Below, piece by piece: positions 1 through 10,788 of a stretch of DNA of 64,000 bases. The translations under genes were made by a program, and so were the position numbers. Source of the stretch: Delphinella strobiligena. Lineage: Eukaryota > Ascomycota > Dothideomycetes > Dothideales > Dothioraceae. The stretch spans positions 1,674,001 to 1,738,000 of the forward strand of contig JAADKB010000002.1 of NCBI GenBank assembly GCA_009982845.1. Direction: 5' to 3'. How positions within the stretch are numbered: position 1 is the stretch's first letter; every line of letters starts with the position of its first letter. The notes beneath the pieces were generated by a model. The model had not been told where the DNA came from. It worked only from the letters and a program-made list of their open reading frames with translations, and searched no databases.

Positions 1-167
1 CCTAGGATATCATAAAAGGCAGTGGGACTGCATTTCCGCACTCGGATGACGGCAGTCTTTTGCTCGACGGTGAATGCGCGACCGGTGCTACCGTCGTGAT
101 GCTCGGAATGTCGTGACTTTGCATCGCCATTTGGGGTCGCCGATGATCCCGTTGCTTTGGCAGACAT
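1..167 (-). CDS. Hlj1-type DnaJ (J-domain) protein, N-terminus only
   Basis: Partial gene that leaves the window on its 3' side. The ATG is at 167-165 and the frame is open to base 1 (55 codons). A polar, His/Ser-rich leader precedes a block around residues 32-55 containing FTVEQK, RVRKC and FYDILG. In fungal Hlj1-like Hsp40 proteins this block sits immediately before and at the start of the J domain. Known of the family: tail-anchored ER co-chaperones that stimulate Hsp70 ATPase and help ER-associated degradation. The HPD motif and membrane anchor lie outside the window, so the family call rests on the N-terminal block. It is divergent from the Aim19-like gene, with about 540 bases between the start codons. 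Confidence 0.75.
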   Translation of the reverse strand, partial: MSAKATGSSATPNGDAKSRHSEHHDGSTGRAFTVEQKTAVIRVRKCSPTAFYDIL

Positions 168-707
168 TGTTGTCGAGGGATATCAGGTGGAGACAGGGTC
201 AGGCAGAAGGATGGTGATGATGGATTGTCGGGGATAGGACCCCGGTATGATTAGTGGTGAGGCCAAGCTTGCGCGAGATGGGGGCGAGCGATTCGAATCC
301 TGGATGGGAAAACCAGACAAGGTACAGAAACAGAAAGGGTGCGGCGACAGTCGGTGTATACAGGAAAAAGTGCGAGCGGAGATTCCTCAAACTAAACAAA
401 GCGTTGATGCCACCTGCACTTTCTCCACGCATTGGCGATTGGCGGCGAAGTTGCTGGAAGCGGAGGACAGGGCAGGGCAGGGCATCGCAAGGCATCGCAA
501 GGCGTCGCAAGGCAGCTTTGACCGAGAGAGCGGAAGTCTTGGCTGCGGAGCTCGAGGTCCGACTCCGAGGATCAGGGCAGCGCAGCGCACTTTCCATCAT
601 TCTTCCATGACGTGCACCAAGGTACTAGGTATACCATTCAACTTTTGGCTCATATTTCAATTCATCACATACACTTCCGCCATATCCCTCTAATAGGTCT
701 AGTCAAT
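168..707. other. Divergent intergenic region with a short tandem repeat
   Basis: Presumed shared upstream region of the J-protein gene and the Aim19-like gene. It holds three tandem 10-base units (GGCATCGCAA, the third with one change) at 481-510. The short open frames here have no recognisable content and overlap one another in several frames, so I call no gene. Confidence 0.5.
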
Positions 708-1170
708 ATGCCCATGCCAGACAAGACCACCGAAGCCAAGGAGGGCGCTCTACAATACATTCGAGCTTGGGGAGGTCAGTCGCATGCCCTCGAGGGTTCA
801 TCACAAGACCATAAATGAAACAAACATTAACACCAGCACTACAGAATCTTCCGTCCCGCCGACCCTCCTAGCAACTTTAATAACAGCCCAACACATTCGC
901 CCTCTCCAAAAACTGCCCATGCTCTTCCCCCCGATTCTACTCTTCTCCTCATACCTCAACGTCAACGGCTTCCCCACCGACTCTGCGGGTATAAACTCGG
1001 CCTGGTCCGCCGCCTACCTCGTCGTCGCCCGTAGGCGCAAGCAAGCTTTCAAGTCCAAATTCAGTCCCAGAGGTCTGCTCAGAGGTGCCACTCTGGGACT
1101 TTGCGCTGCAAATGTTGTCGGAGGCGGTCTGGCTTATTTCTTTGGAAAGAAGGAGGACGCAGAGGAATGA
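708..1170 (+). CDS. Aim19-like small mitochondrial membrane protein
   Basis: Two exons, 708-774 and 845-1170 (130 aa). The 70-base intron has a GTCAGT donor, a CATTAAC branch and acceptor CTACAG; no other nearby acceptor keeps the frame. The C-terminal half has the motifs AGINSAWSAAYLV, RRRKQAF and LGLCAANVVGGGLAYFF, which resemble the core of yeast Aim19 (altered inheritance of mitochondria) as I remember it. Two or three hydrophobic segments are visible: residues about 47-60 (LFPPILLFSSYL), 70-85 and 105-122. It ends in a short charged tail, KKEDAEE. Known of the family: a mitochondrial protein of unclear function. The tail coding sequence is repeated twice in the 3' flank (see findings). 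The family assignment is moderately sure; the gene model is more so. Confidence 0.65.
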
Positions 1171-1278
1171 TTAAGAACCTCAAGAAGAAGAAGAAGAAGA
1201 AGAAGAAGAAGAAGAAGAAGAAGGAAGACGTAGAGGAGTGACTAAAGAAACGAAAAGAAGGAGGACGCAGAGGAGTGA
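1147..1278 (+). repeat. Three imperfect copies of the Aim19-like stop region plus an AAG microsatellite
   Basis: The last 24 coding bases including the stop (1147-1170) recur at 1218-1241 and 1255-1278. Each copy starts AAGAAGGA and ends GAGGA followed by A or G and TGA. An uninterrupted AAG run at about 1182-1223 lies between copies 1 and 2. This suggests slippage or unequal exchange that duplicated the gene's 3' end. Confidence 0.75.
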
Positions 1279-1933
1279 CTGAGAAAACAAAAAAGGGAAC
1301 CATGGCATGATTGATGCGAGCATTCAAATGTCCATTCATCACGAGGAATGAGGAACGACGACAACCTGTAAGATATGTATCTTGTAAGCTATGGGAGCGT
1401 GCAACCCAACACCCCGTATAATCATACCTCCTGGTACGAACATGGACAGACGCCAAATGCCATGCACACGAACGCCAAAGGGCACAGTAAAAGAAAGTAT
1501 AGAAATGCTGATGCCATTTCAAAGCTACCAAATCAAAAAACTTCCTTTTCAACGCCGATACGATCCTCCCATTTCCTCCTTTCTTTGCATCACACACAAT
1601 CATAATCATCACCACGAATGTGCGCCCGCTGCCCTACCAAGGTATCTTGTCCCTTGAATATGTACAAAGAAAATTCCTCTTTCGATCCGGGGGTATAAAG
1701 GTCGCAGAGCCATCGAGGTCCAAACCATGTTCTGGCCGTTAACCTTGGCTCAAGAACACTTTTCGATACAGGCCAAGCCCTTTTTGCTACGAGGCATTTC
1801 GATCACATGCTTTCTTCTTACACATACATCGGCCATTCCTAAGACCGATATCAACATCGATAAGTACACTATCACTTGCGCACTTTTGCTTTCAGCCCGT
1901 CGTGCTTCCGTGTAAGCCTCCACTTCCTTCAGC
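1279..1933. other. Intergenic, no gene seen
   Basis: This lies between the Aim19-like gene (+) and the end of the cyclin gene (-), so it should hold both 3' UTRs. A long minus-strand open frame here reads through the AAG repeat as a poly-Phe run and has no other recognisable content. Confidence 0.45.
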
Positions 1934-3628
1934 TCAATGAGCTGCGACAGATAGGCATCTTTGCTTTGGCGGCCTCGATCCCGGTGCCAGCATTTGATGC
2001 GCTTCGTATTGCATACCGCATCCGCCCGATCTGCTGGGAACATCGTCCTCGATGATCATGGGCATTGATCGCGTGCCTCCTTGTCTCAGAGAGAAACGTA
2101 CGTTGCGCTGCAGAATTGACATGGGCTCGCCCTCGACCTCATCATCCCTCTCCGAGAAGGTGCGTTTCGCCGCTCTGCTGGCCCGATGGGGCTGAGCGTC
2201 CTCGGCGGGAAACGCCCCGTTGTCGCTGCAAAGGAACGACATTGGGCTGGATGTAATGCACTCGTTGACCACCATCGGCTGACCCGACGCCGCCGCTTCC
2301 ATGTTGCGACATGTCGCATATTTACCAAGAGAGGGTTGAGCAGAAACACTGCTCTGACTCGACAGACTGGTGGCAGATGTCGATACCGAGGAGATGGATG
2401 ACGACCTTGACAGACGCGACACGTCCGACACGCTCGACTCGGGGCTGGAGTTGCGTGATGATCCGCTGGACATGATAGACGTCCGACGGCTCAGCGGGGC
2501 CCTTCCAACAGCTGGCCATGACTCGACGCTCACCACACTCACTGCAGGAGTGTACATGCGAGGAGGGGTTGCTCTCGGCGTGGGCAGTGCCCCAACAAAG
2601 ACAGGCATTGGAGGTGTGACGTCAAGCTCCGGCTCTAAGAATGAAGGCAGGCTTGCAAAAGGCGCCTGTACGGGCACAGGTTCCGGCGATGCCATCACAG
2701 GAGTCGCAGCGCCCGGAACCATATCGAGCTCCGGCGTGAGCAGTGGGATCACATCCCTCCAACAGGACTGCATCAGGATGGCCTGTCCTTGTGGAGGAGG
2801 AAATTGCGATGGGGCGAAGCGCAAGACAACATCGGTCCAGCGCTTGAAAATGTGATTGGGAATGTGGAGCTTCCAGTTGACACTCTCGAGGAAAGCGCGT
2901 TCGTTCATGTTGATCTCGGAGACTTTGAGACCAGACATCTTGCTCCACGCTTTTGCAGAATAATTGCGGTCTTGAAGGTATTTGGAGGCGAGGATGAGGG
3001 CGGCGAGGAACATGCGCCGTCCGCATTGTAGAGATCGCATAGAGGGCGAGTCAGAGAGCTGTTCTCTGGTAAAGTCTGTCTTTGGAACCAGCGGCATGAT
3101 CAAGACCAAATAATACAGAGCGACTTGAAGTGTTGAATAACTTGTTCTTGACCTTCTGAGAGTTTCTTCGATATATCTTCGTAAAGACAAGACGCCGCTG
3201 GTGTTGGGTCTGCAAGTAGGCGGCGCAACAGAGAGTGGCCATATGACTTCGACCATCTGAGTGGCGGAGTCTGAAGGAGTTTGTTTAGTATGCTGAGCAT
3301 GGATACGAATCAAAACGGCCGACTTACCGACGAGGCTGTCGACGAAGGAGACTTTGCGCTCATCCTGTCGCACAAGAGTAGGAGGCCTCTGTGTCTGTGA
3401 GGAAGATCGCCTTGGGTTTTGGCGCTGTTCCGGTGGGACAGCAGGAGCGCCTACTCTGGGGCAGTATTGAGCACTTTGCTCCCACGAGGAGGCTGACACC
3501 TGGCTGCATGTCGATGTTTGAGATGATGTATCGGGGATGGAAGATGGCGAATCGGGATATTTTGGAAGGGGATAATTGGGGTATGAAGCTTGTTTTAGAC
3601 CATACGAGAGTCTGGTATCGATGCCCAT
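1934..3628 (-). CDS. Pho85-type (Pcl5/PclA-like) cyclin
   Basis: Exons 3628-3328 and 3270-1934 (545 aa). The 57-base intron (3271-3327) starts GTAAGT, has a TACTAAAC branch and ends TTCAG. It is a multiple of three and free of stops, so the unspliced frame also stays open; splicing restores the family motif SLVDSATQMVE. The cyclin box spans about residues 90-235: RRYIEETLRRSR, YSTLQVALYYLV, CGRRMFLAALILASKYLQD and AFLESVNWKLH. A long Ser/Pro-rich tail of about 300 residues follows. An upstream in-frame TTG at 3640 is not a credible start; I chose the first ATG, at 3628. Known of the family: cyclins that direct the Pho85 kinase, in yeast for G1/S progression or Gcn4 turnover. The exact paralogue is not resolved. 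Confidence 0.85.
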   Translation of the reverse strand: MGIDTRLSYGLKQASYPNYPLPKYPDSPSSIPDTSSQTSTCSQVSASSWEQSAQYCPRVGAPAVPPEQRQNPRRSSSQTQRPPTLVRQDERKVSFVDSLVGKSAVLIRIHAQHTKQTPSDSATQMVEVIWPLSVAPPTCRPNTSGVLSLRRYIEETLRRSRTSYSTLQVALYYLVLIMPLVPKTDFTREQLSDSPSMRSLQCGRRMFLAALILASKYLQDRNYSAKAWSKMSGLKVSEINMNERAFLESVNWKLHIPNHIFKRWTDVVLRFAPSQFPPPQGQAILMQSCWRDVIPLLTPELDMVPGAATPVMASPEPVPVQAPFASLPSFLEPELDVTPPMPVFVGALPTPRATPPRMYTPAVSVVSVESWPAVGRAPLSRRTSIMSSGSSRNSSPESSVSDVSRLSRSSSISSVSTSATSLSSQSSVSAQPSLGKYATCRNMEAAASGQPMVVNECITSSPMSFLCSDNGAFPAEDAQPHRASRAAKRTFSERDDEVEGEPMSILQRNVRFSLRQGGTRSMPMIIEDDVPSRSGGCGMQYEAHQMLAPGSRPPKQRCLSVAAH

Positions 3629-5250
3629 ATTGAAAGGCAATTAAAGACGGTCGCGAAGGACCAGAGAAATCCGGGAAGTGTGAAACGTTGGAATATTAGA
3701 GATGAGATTCGAGGGATCTCAAGGCTCAGGGAAACGTCGTGGAACAGGCGGAATGGTCTCTTCCAGCAGTCTTCCAGTCACCACGCAACTCAGAGGCAGA
3801 TATTCGTATATCCTGCGGAACCACCAATCTGAAGACAAATTGGTCCTTCCTTGGGAACAGATAGCGATAGCCCTTGCGGGACTTACCACTGAACTGGACC
3901 CATGTTGAATGTGAGATAGCTGGTATCTTTAGAGTAGGCGGTGACTGGAGTAGGTTTGATGGTTGGAGCAAAGCTCATCGCTTCCTGGGCGTGTTTAAAT
4001 GTGCACAGGTTTGATAGCGAATTAATCCAGTTTTACAAAGGATCCAGAGTGTCGGCCTGACGGCACTTGTTCTTTGGGGGAGAAAGAGAGTGGCTGCAGC
4101 AAGACTGGATAGTGTTGATGGTGCTAGTAGTGATGTGGTGTGCTGTGCTGTGGTGTGCTGTGGCTAATATGGGGATCGCGTTCAGCTGGTCGCATGTGAG
4201 AGCGGGGTGAAGCCTTCACTATGCGTCGGGCAGAGTCAAAAGTCGTCTGAAGCGTCCTCGCGCGGTATTATAGTAGCTGGGTTGGATGGGAGGCGATAAT
4301 TATGACTGAGTGGAGGGTTTGAGTAATATGGTGGCGACTGGCGCAGGCAGCAAGCCTTGGACTGAGTGGTCGAGTAGCGCTTGGGAAACCAACAAAGGCG
4401 CCCAAACAACTGTTTTCCTAAGTCCGTGATTCTTGAGGTGATGAACGAAGCAACGTTATTATTCTATTCGCGTCCTGAAGCAAACCATGTAGAATAGTAA
4501 AAACCGAAAACTGAGTACATCTTGAAGTATGGTGACTGACCAGGTGGAATCAACGGGGGAAGGCGAAGGCGGCGACAAGGTGACTCCAACCACTCATCGC
4601 CCCAGACCAGACGCCGGCACCAACCGATGACGCCGAACCCTGTAAACTCATTTGCTCAAACTCTGACTCACCCAGCCAAGCCAAGCATTGCCACACTTTA
4701 AGCTCCTGTGCTGCCTCACCTTAGGTTCGCTTTCACAGCCCTGCAATGGCAATCCCACTTGGGAAACTTCCTAGCAAATCACTCGTGACTTGAAAGTCAG
4801 CACGGTCAGTCCACGAAAACAAAGGCCAACCGTGGGCGCCGACATCGTACGCTCTGACATCTATTCAAGGCTGCCACCGGGTACGTGTTAAGCGCGTGAA
4901 TAACTCCAACGTGTGACTTTGGTGTTTTGTCTACATGGCGCTATTGATGCACAGTACAACAAACACACATCTTAATAAACATTTGTAAACCATTAACATC
5001 GACCGCTCGGCAAAAACACAGCAATCTGGTGAAGGTGAATCTGCAGTGGAAGTGCGCTGGAACAACACCACCAAAGCTTTCCAATTGCAAAACAAACCAT
5101 CCACAGGCAGTCGTACACTTCCACACAATCCCAAAAAGCCTCCGCAACAATCATGAAACCGTCTGCACACAATTCCGTGCTTCACTCGTGCTGGTGCCTT
5201 GTGACGCGTGCTTCGAGTCTTCACCGCCTTGTAATCGGGTTGCAATCTGT
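3629..5250. other. Long region upstream of the cyclin gene, probably partly 5' leader
   Basis: No gene seen. On the minus strand a short upstream reading frame (an ATG at about 3905 followed by GGT CCA GTT CAG TGG TAA) overlaps a good splice donor, GTAAGT, which hints at a 5' UTR intron in the cyclin transcript. A GTGCT/GTGGT-rich stretch lies around 4130-4170. The rest, to 5250, would hold the 3' flank of the next gene. Confidence 0.35.
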
Positions 5251-7103
5251 CTATTCCCTATTCATCAGGAAGGGGCATTCCGATGGAGAGATTCTGCTCA
5301 TCTCCTCATGCGTCATGATCGTTTCATGCGTCTCTGCCCCAGAAACAACTGCTTCGCCAGCGCTCGGCTTGATCCTCTCTTCCATGGTCCTCGGGTGAGG
5401 ATGTAATGCTTCGGTCGGCCTCTCGAGATACTTATCAAACTCATCATGAACACCGGACAGCTTAGAGTAATCTGTCTGTCTGCCTGTCTGGCTGAATTTG
5501 ACACGCTCTTTGATGTCGCCTGTTACTCCGGAAAAGTAAGGTGAGTAGGATGCTTCTGCTTCGCTCGCTGGGGTCGACATGTTTTCGGATCCACTGCCAG
5601 AGCTTTGGCTTGGCTCTGGTGACCTCCTTGTAACGGGGCAAGTGGCTTGCACTATGTTCGCATCTTCTGCACTTAGGCACAAGGTCTCGGCAACGTTGCC
5701 TGTCGCCTCGTCCTCGCCTGGTAAGGTCTCATTCGTGGCACACCCTTCCTTGGTCTCATTGGTCTTCTCAAGTTCAGGCCTTGTCCCCAATCCCTGGGAC
5801 GTGGTATGACTCCTTGTGGGCAGACCTGACCTGGACCCTCTCTTTGGTAATGTAAACGGGACAGGAGCCTCGGAGGTTGCATCGTGGAACACGTCATTGC
5901 TAGAAGAGTGTAGTTTATCCTCAATGTGCTCCGTTGCACTTCCGTTGTGCTCCTGTCCAATCTTGATCCCATCGTTAAAAGGGATTGTCCATTCGTCCAG
6001 AGCGGCAGCTTTGTCAGCAGTGAAGACTTTTCTGTTGACAACCTGCTTGTTGACAATCCCGTTTGGCGCAATCTGGCGAAACATGTCGAGAGGGTCGAAA
6101 TAGGTGTCGACAGCCTGCAGTCGGACTTTCTCGTCGACTGTGGCAACAGTAACACCCAAGATATCAATCACGCCACCATGAGCCTTGGCTGTGACCTTTT
6201 CGCCTTTGCTATGCTGTGTTAGTGCTAGTCCAGTACGGACTGTACTCTCTTTCACTTACTCGTTAAATCCGACATAATCATTCTTCATGGTCCCCCAGTG
6301 TCGCCACTTGAAGGCGACTCGAGGGGGACCACTGTATACTTCAACCACTTCCCATGCGAATGTGGGCATCATCCGTTTGAATGTCTTGTGACTGCTGGCA
6401 AAGTCTGAATTCTCCGGGCTGTAGTATTCGTTCGGAGCAATGATAGCATTGTAGGTGCCGACTTTGAGCATATGCTCTCCGGATTGGGGCGGTCCGCCGT
6501 TGATCGCGAAGCTGTACTTCTTATGATCCACCGTCCGCCAATCAGCCAGATCTGTCTTGAATGAGGCCTCGATTTCCCAGTTCTTGATAAGATTTTCAAC
6601 TAATTCTGGCAGACTACCAGCGGCATGATTCGCTTTCTTTGCTACGAACAGGATGGTTAGCTTGGTGCTTGTTGCTTGATTCGGGCCTGCGAAACGTCGA
6701 GGGTGTAACGAAGGATTGTGTCAAACGCCGTGTATTGCTTTTAATGTAGTACAATGACGCAAGAATTGAGCACAGAATGGTAGCGCAGAATGCAAGTCCT
6801 GGATCCCTGTGCTGAGGTGCATACATTCTTGAACCAGAGAGTTCCCGTGACCCTGAATACGCATGGCTGTATTGCGTATGCAGGTACAGGCTGCCAGGGA
6901 AGCCCTTCTATTTGGTTTACAATGATCGAAAGAAAGATCTGCTTACTTTGTGCCCACACCCCTCTGGTCTTGGAATAGTCCGGTGCCCGACCATACCGCC
7001 ATTGGACTCCGGTGTCCCCGAGCACAGCATTGGAGTTTGCAAGGTAATCGGGCAGACCTGGTGATGCCTGTTTGTCTGGTTGCTGGATCTTGGGAAGAGA
7101 CAT
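5251..7103 (-). CDS. 'Pathogen-related protein'-like NTF2/SnoaL-fold protein with long C-terminal tail
   Basis: Exons 7103-6947, 6641-6260 and 6208-5251 (498 aa). The introns are 305 bases (6642-6946, acceptor CGTAG) and 51 bases (6209-6259, CACTAAC branch). All junctions keep frame and rebuild conserved blocks: LPDYL, GDTGVQWRYGRAPDYSKTR, NHAAGSLPELVENLIKNWE, GEHMLKVGTYNAI, YYSPENSDFASSHKTFKRMMP, RWRHWGTMKNDYVGFN and FDPLDMFRQIAPNGIVNK. These match the conserved domain found in fungi and in a barley pathogen-related protein, usually about 230-250 residues long. No enzyme activity is established for the family as far as I know. Here about 230 further residues, rich in Ser, Thr, Glu and Pro and with no visible domain, follow the domain. 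The first intron is unusually long for this window. Confidence 0.8.
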
Positions 7104-9628
7104 TGCTCGTTAAGTGTATTTAAACCTTCTTGAGATAATTGGTGGGTGGGGCTCAGTCAAATCGTGGGTACTAGAAGCCGAAACCAAGAGGGCTGTGAGT
7201 GCTGCTTCCAATTGTGAAGGTAATAAAAAGGTGGTCAGGAAGTCCAATGATCAAGTCGTGGGAAACAAGAGGACCTTTAATACATCTCTCTCAGACCATT
7301 GGGCTTGACAAAGGCTCCTAAAGGTCATAAATAAGCTAATGCACAGCGTGGTCCGTCTCGCCTGAAAGGTAGAATCCTTGTCCCGCATGGCCTGCAGAGA
7401 CATCCGGCATACGCCGCTGCAAAGACATAGGGAACCGTTGAAGGTAATCGGCGCAGCATCATCTGTGCGACATTGAGCACGGTAGGTGAGTATCTCCGCT
7501 GCTAGCATAGTTTCCAGACGCAGCTGCAGGCAGCCTTGGAAATGGCAACCGCATAGCCGCAGATCTTCCGCTTTTACTACCATCGATCAAAACAATTTGG
7601 AAGATAATACCAGATGTGGTGTGAGATTGGTTCTATCGGTAAGGAATGTCCCATGGGAAACTATGGTGGTCAGAATGATACACGATTTGCTTGGAAACAG
7701 GATCGACGTACGACGCTACTGGTTGAGACAGCAGATTACGGGGATCTGCATCTCTGGAGCAAACCTGGAGCAAGGGGGTTGGCAGTCGATTTAGGTCGCG
7801 AGCTCGCGCTGACATTGCATACTTGCGTCAGGATCCATCCTTAGACGCAGCTGTTGGCTAGTTGGGAAGTGGAGTATGTATGGTCCCTCAATCACGCGGA
7901 CGCAACGACATTCTTCTCTCAAAGAACGGGGTTAACGCATTCGCTGGCCAAGGCGTGCAAGTTTTCTCCACTGTCAAAGTCGATTGCAAGGGTTTGAGAT
8001 GCGGATTTTGATGTCTGTGGAACACACTGCATCTCGGACCCTTGATATATTGGCTCGTACGGCTCGGGTGTAACCTGCATGCATTAGCCACGTTTGATGA
8101 CGAGCAAATCCAAGTCATGACTCGCGATCGTGGAAACCTTCCATGGCCGTCTGGATCTTAATAAGAATGGCCACGGGGTAAAGGTCCGAGGAACAAGCAA
8201 TGCAAGGAGAACCAAGTGACGATAATTTCACCAGCGCCGCTGACATTGACGAACCCGGTATTATCATGTAGGGAATTGCGAACTCCACATACCGCGGAGA
8301 TACAGAACACATCTTTCCAGTAACCAGGGTCTACGATGCAAGTGCCATGTGGGCATTATTTGCGTACCACTAGACCGGACATGCTGCGATTGGCTAAGAA
8401 TTGCAGCATAGCTCCACGAGCAAAGCCGGACGACATCATTGTTGCCGAGCTGCTTAGGCTTCACTGACACTTGATTGCTTACATGAATTCGTTTCGATGC
8501 AAGGACGAAAGCAAGCAGCCAAATCGGCAAGCATATATGTTCTTATGGTTACCCTTCGAGCTGGTCTTACAGCTTGACCACATACTCTATCTTTCCAGAG
8601 AAAGGATTAGAGAACAGCATCGACGTCTGTTGCTCAGTGCTCGGCTGGCACACAGGCAAGTGAGCCAATTGTCAAGTACACTAAGACCCGGTCAGTATGA
8701 CAGCTGCTGGCAGTTCTTCCACGTGGCATAAAACGACGCAAGGGGATGCGCGTGCCCGTAGATCGATCATGCAGAATACACTGCACGGTGGCAGCCTCGT
8801 GGCGCTTGTCAAATTGATCTAATTCCCAACATGATCAGAACAAGGGAAAAACGTTGTCGTTCTCGTAAATCTGCATCTGCCCAAGGAATTTCCGTCGCCT
8901 GAAGTCGGGAACAGAGACGGCTGAGATAGTGCCCAGCTAGAAGGTGTACAAAAGTTTGTGACGATAACTCGACTAATCAATTTCTGCCTTTTGACGCCAT
9001 CGCCTAGCTGGCTGTGGTTGTGTAAACGGAGCTGTAGCCGAGACTCTTCCAGGTTGTGTAACAGCAGGGCTTCCAGATGCATGCCCAGTGAGTTCCCGCA
9101 GAGAACTCACTATCGAAAAGCAGATTGTGGAAAGTAAGGCACTAAACAAGGGATTGCATGGGCCGTACTACACCGTTGTCGCCAGGATGACAGGTGCCCG
9201 CTCCTTGTCACCTATCTATTTTTAAGTCGAATGGTCGAAGTGTAGAAACGTCCCACAGTTTCAAACCAATACTGCTGTGTGGCCATGAGGCTTAAGATAC
9301 GTTTAGTTCTTTACGGCTAGATCTTTAGGATCTTTTGGTAAGTAATACAACGTGAGGCTGCATTGAACGTGGGAACAACTGATCATCGACCCACATATAT
9401 ATGCCGGTGATCTTCCCAACGTCATGAACCACGTGGCGAAGACCATGGGAGGAGGCGGTCCTCGAAGTCCTTAACCTGCTACTTGATAAGCATCCGCAGC
9501 TGGTGTCGATACTTCAAAGAGGCGTCATACACCAGGGAAACTGATACAGGCGCTATCAGGATATCGAGAGCATGACAACTACAACAGAGAAGCATGTTAC
9601 TCGACATGTGACCTTCTGGCACCCATCG
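7104..9628. other. 2.5 kb gene-poor region
   Basis: It lies between the upstream side of the pathogen-related gene and the end of the PIP-kinase-like gene. Open frames are short, occur on both strands with similar density, and show no conserved motif. I found no tRNA-like B box and no clear repeat. Confidence 0.45.
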
Positions 9629-10788
9629 CTAATCCTTTACCTCCACCATAGTTGCGCACATCTTCAAGAACCGGGTGCGATACTCTTCGGGAGTAGTCGT
9701 GATGCTCATTGGGCCCTGTCCGCGATCGACCAAGTTCCAGGCCTTGATAAGTAGGGTAAACGCCTTCGCGTGAATCTTGTGCTTCGCCCAAAAGAAATCA
9801 AGTACGACAGCGCGGAAGACGTACTTCGAGTCTGATGACTTAATCCCTTGCCTCCACGTCGGCGGGCTAGGAGGCGCGAGAGACGGGTTCTGCTGAGGTG
9901 ATGGCGCATTGTTGTGATTAGCCTCGCCCGCGACTTGGTCTTGGTCCCGTGGGGTGGACAATGGGATGCGAACCAGAAACAATGAGTAATCGACAGCGTT
10001 ACATTGCTCGAGGAGTTTCGTGTCTTGCTCAAGTTGTGCCAAGAACTCATCTGCTTGGGCGCGCGTGAGGACTATTGTATCTTCAAATTTGTCCACTAGT
10101 CGAGCTTTCGTGGCTTCAGATGTCAGAGCACCATTCATGATATCTCGCTCCGGGAAGAAGTAATTTCTGGGTTTGAGGTCGTACGCTTGCCACTCTTCTC
10201 CGCCTGCTTTCCTGGCCTCCTCCTGGCCGAGGAGAAGATTTTCCATGATGATATGATGTGTCGGTGCTGTTCCGACAATGCTACCGAGACTCAGGAACTC
10301 GTAGGCTAGAAAATCAGTGATCCGCACCAACAAAGATTTGGGGTGGCTCTTCATGTGATCGACATAATATAATATAAGGTCGTTGCGGAAGAATGAGTGT
10401 TCGAACTTTCGTGGAATGGATTTGATAATATATCGTCCATCTGCAGTCGTGTAGAATGTCTAGAAACGTGTGAGTGGCTATATTCCATCTGCTTCCTTGA
10501 CCAGCGAGTTGAACGAACGCTACCTGAAAAGCCCATATCGCCCTTTGGTTGGAGCGCATGGTCGTTAGCGAAACTCCACTCGTAGAAGTCTTCGTCTACC
10601 TGCCATGTCTGGCTACGAAGCATTTGAAAGAGGTCATGTCTGACTCGCAAAAATCGAAGATAAAACAGTGAGAAGAACGCTACAATGGCACTTAAAAGCC
10701 TTGAGAGACCCGACTGCAGCGAGTGCTGGTCGCTGTCCGTGATGGCCTTCACGATGGACTTTGCGATCTGCTGCTTGCGCAACAACAT
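9629..10788 (-). CDS. Small PIP-kinase-fold protein (phosphatidylinositol phosphate kinase family)
   Basis: Exons 10788-10519 and 10459-9629 (366 aa). Conserved pieces in order: RVRHDLF, GDMGFSGS (nucleotide-binding loop), FYTTADGRYIIKSIP with the likely ATP-binding Lys, EHSFFRNDLILYYVDHM, FLAYEFLSLGSI, VDYSLFLVRIP (equivalent of the MDYSLL motif), VVLDFF (equivalent of the metal-binding IID motif) and a C-terminal YRTRFLKM. It is much shorter than Mss4-type kinases and has no extra domains. Residues about 30-45 are hydrophobic. The good donor GTAGCG would leave the frame wrong; the frame and motif (GFSGS-TFY) require GTTCGT six bases later, paired with acceptor TTTCTAG. Whether the protein is active is not shown; the main catalytic positions look present. 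Confidence 0.75.

Noticed and set aside
285..300. GATTCGAATCC, resembling a tRNA B box
   Set aside because: No A box or foldable cloverleaf around it.
1079..1615. Minus-strand frame with a poly-Phe run
   Set aside because: It is the reverse of the AAG microsatellite and the Aim19-like 3' end.
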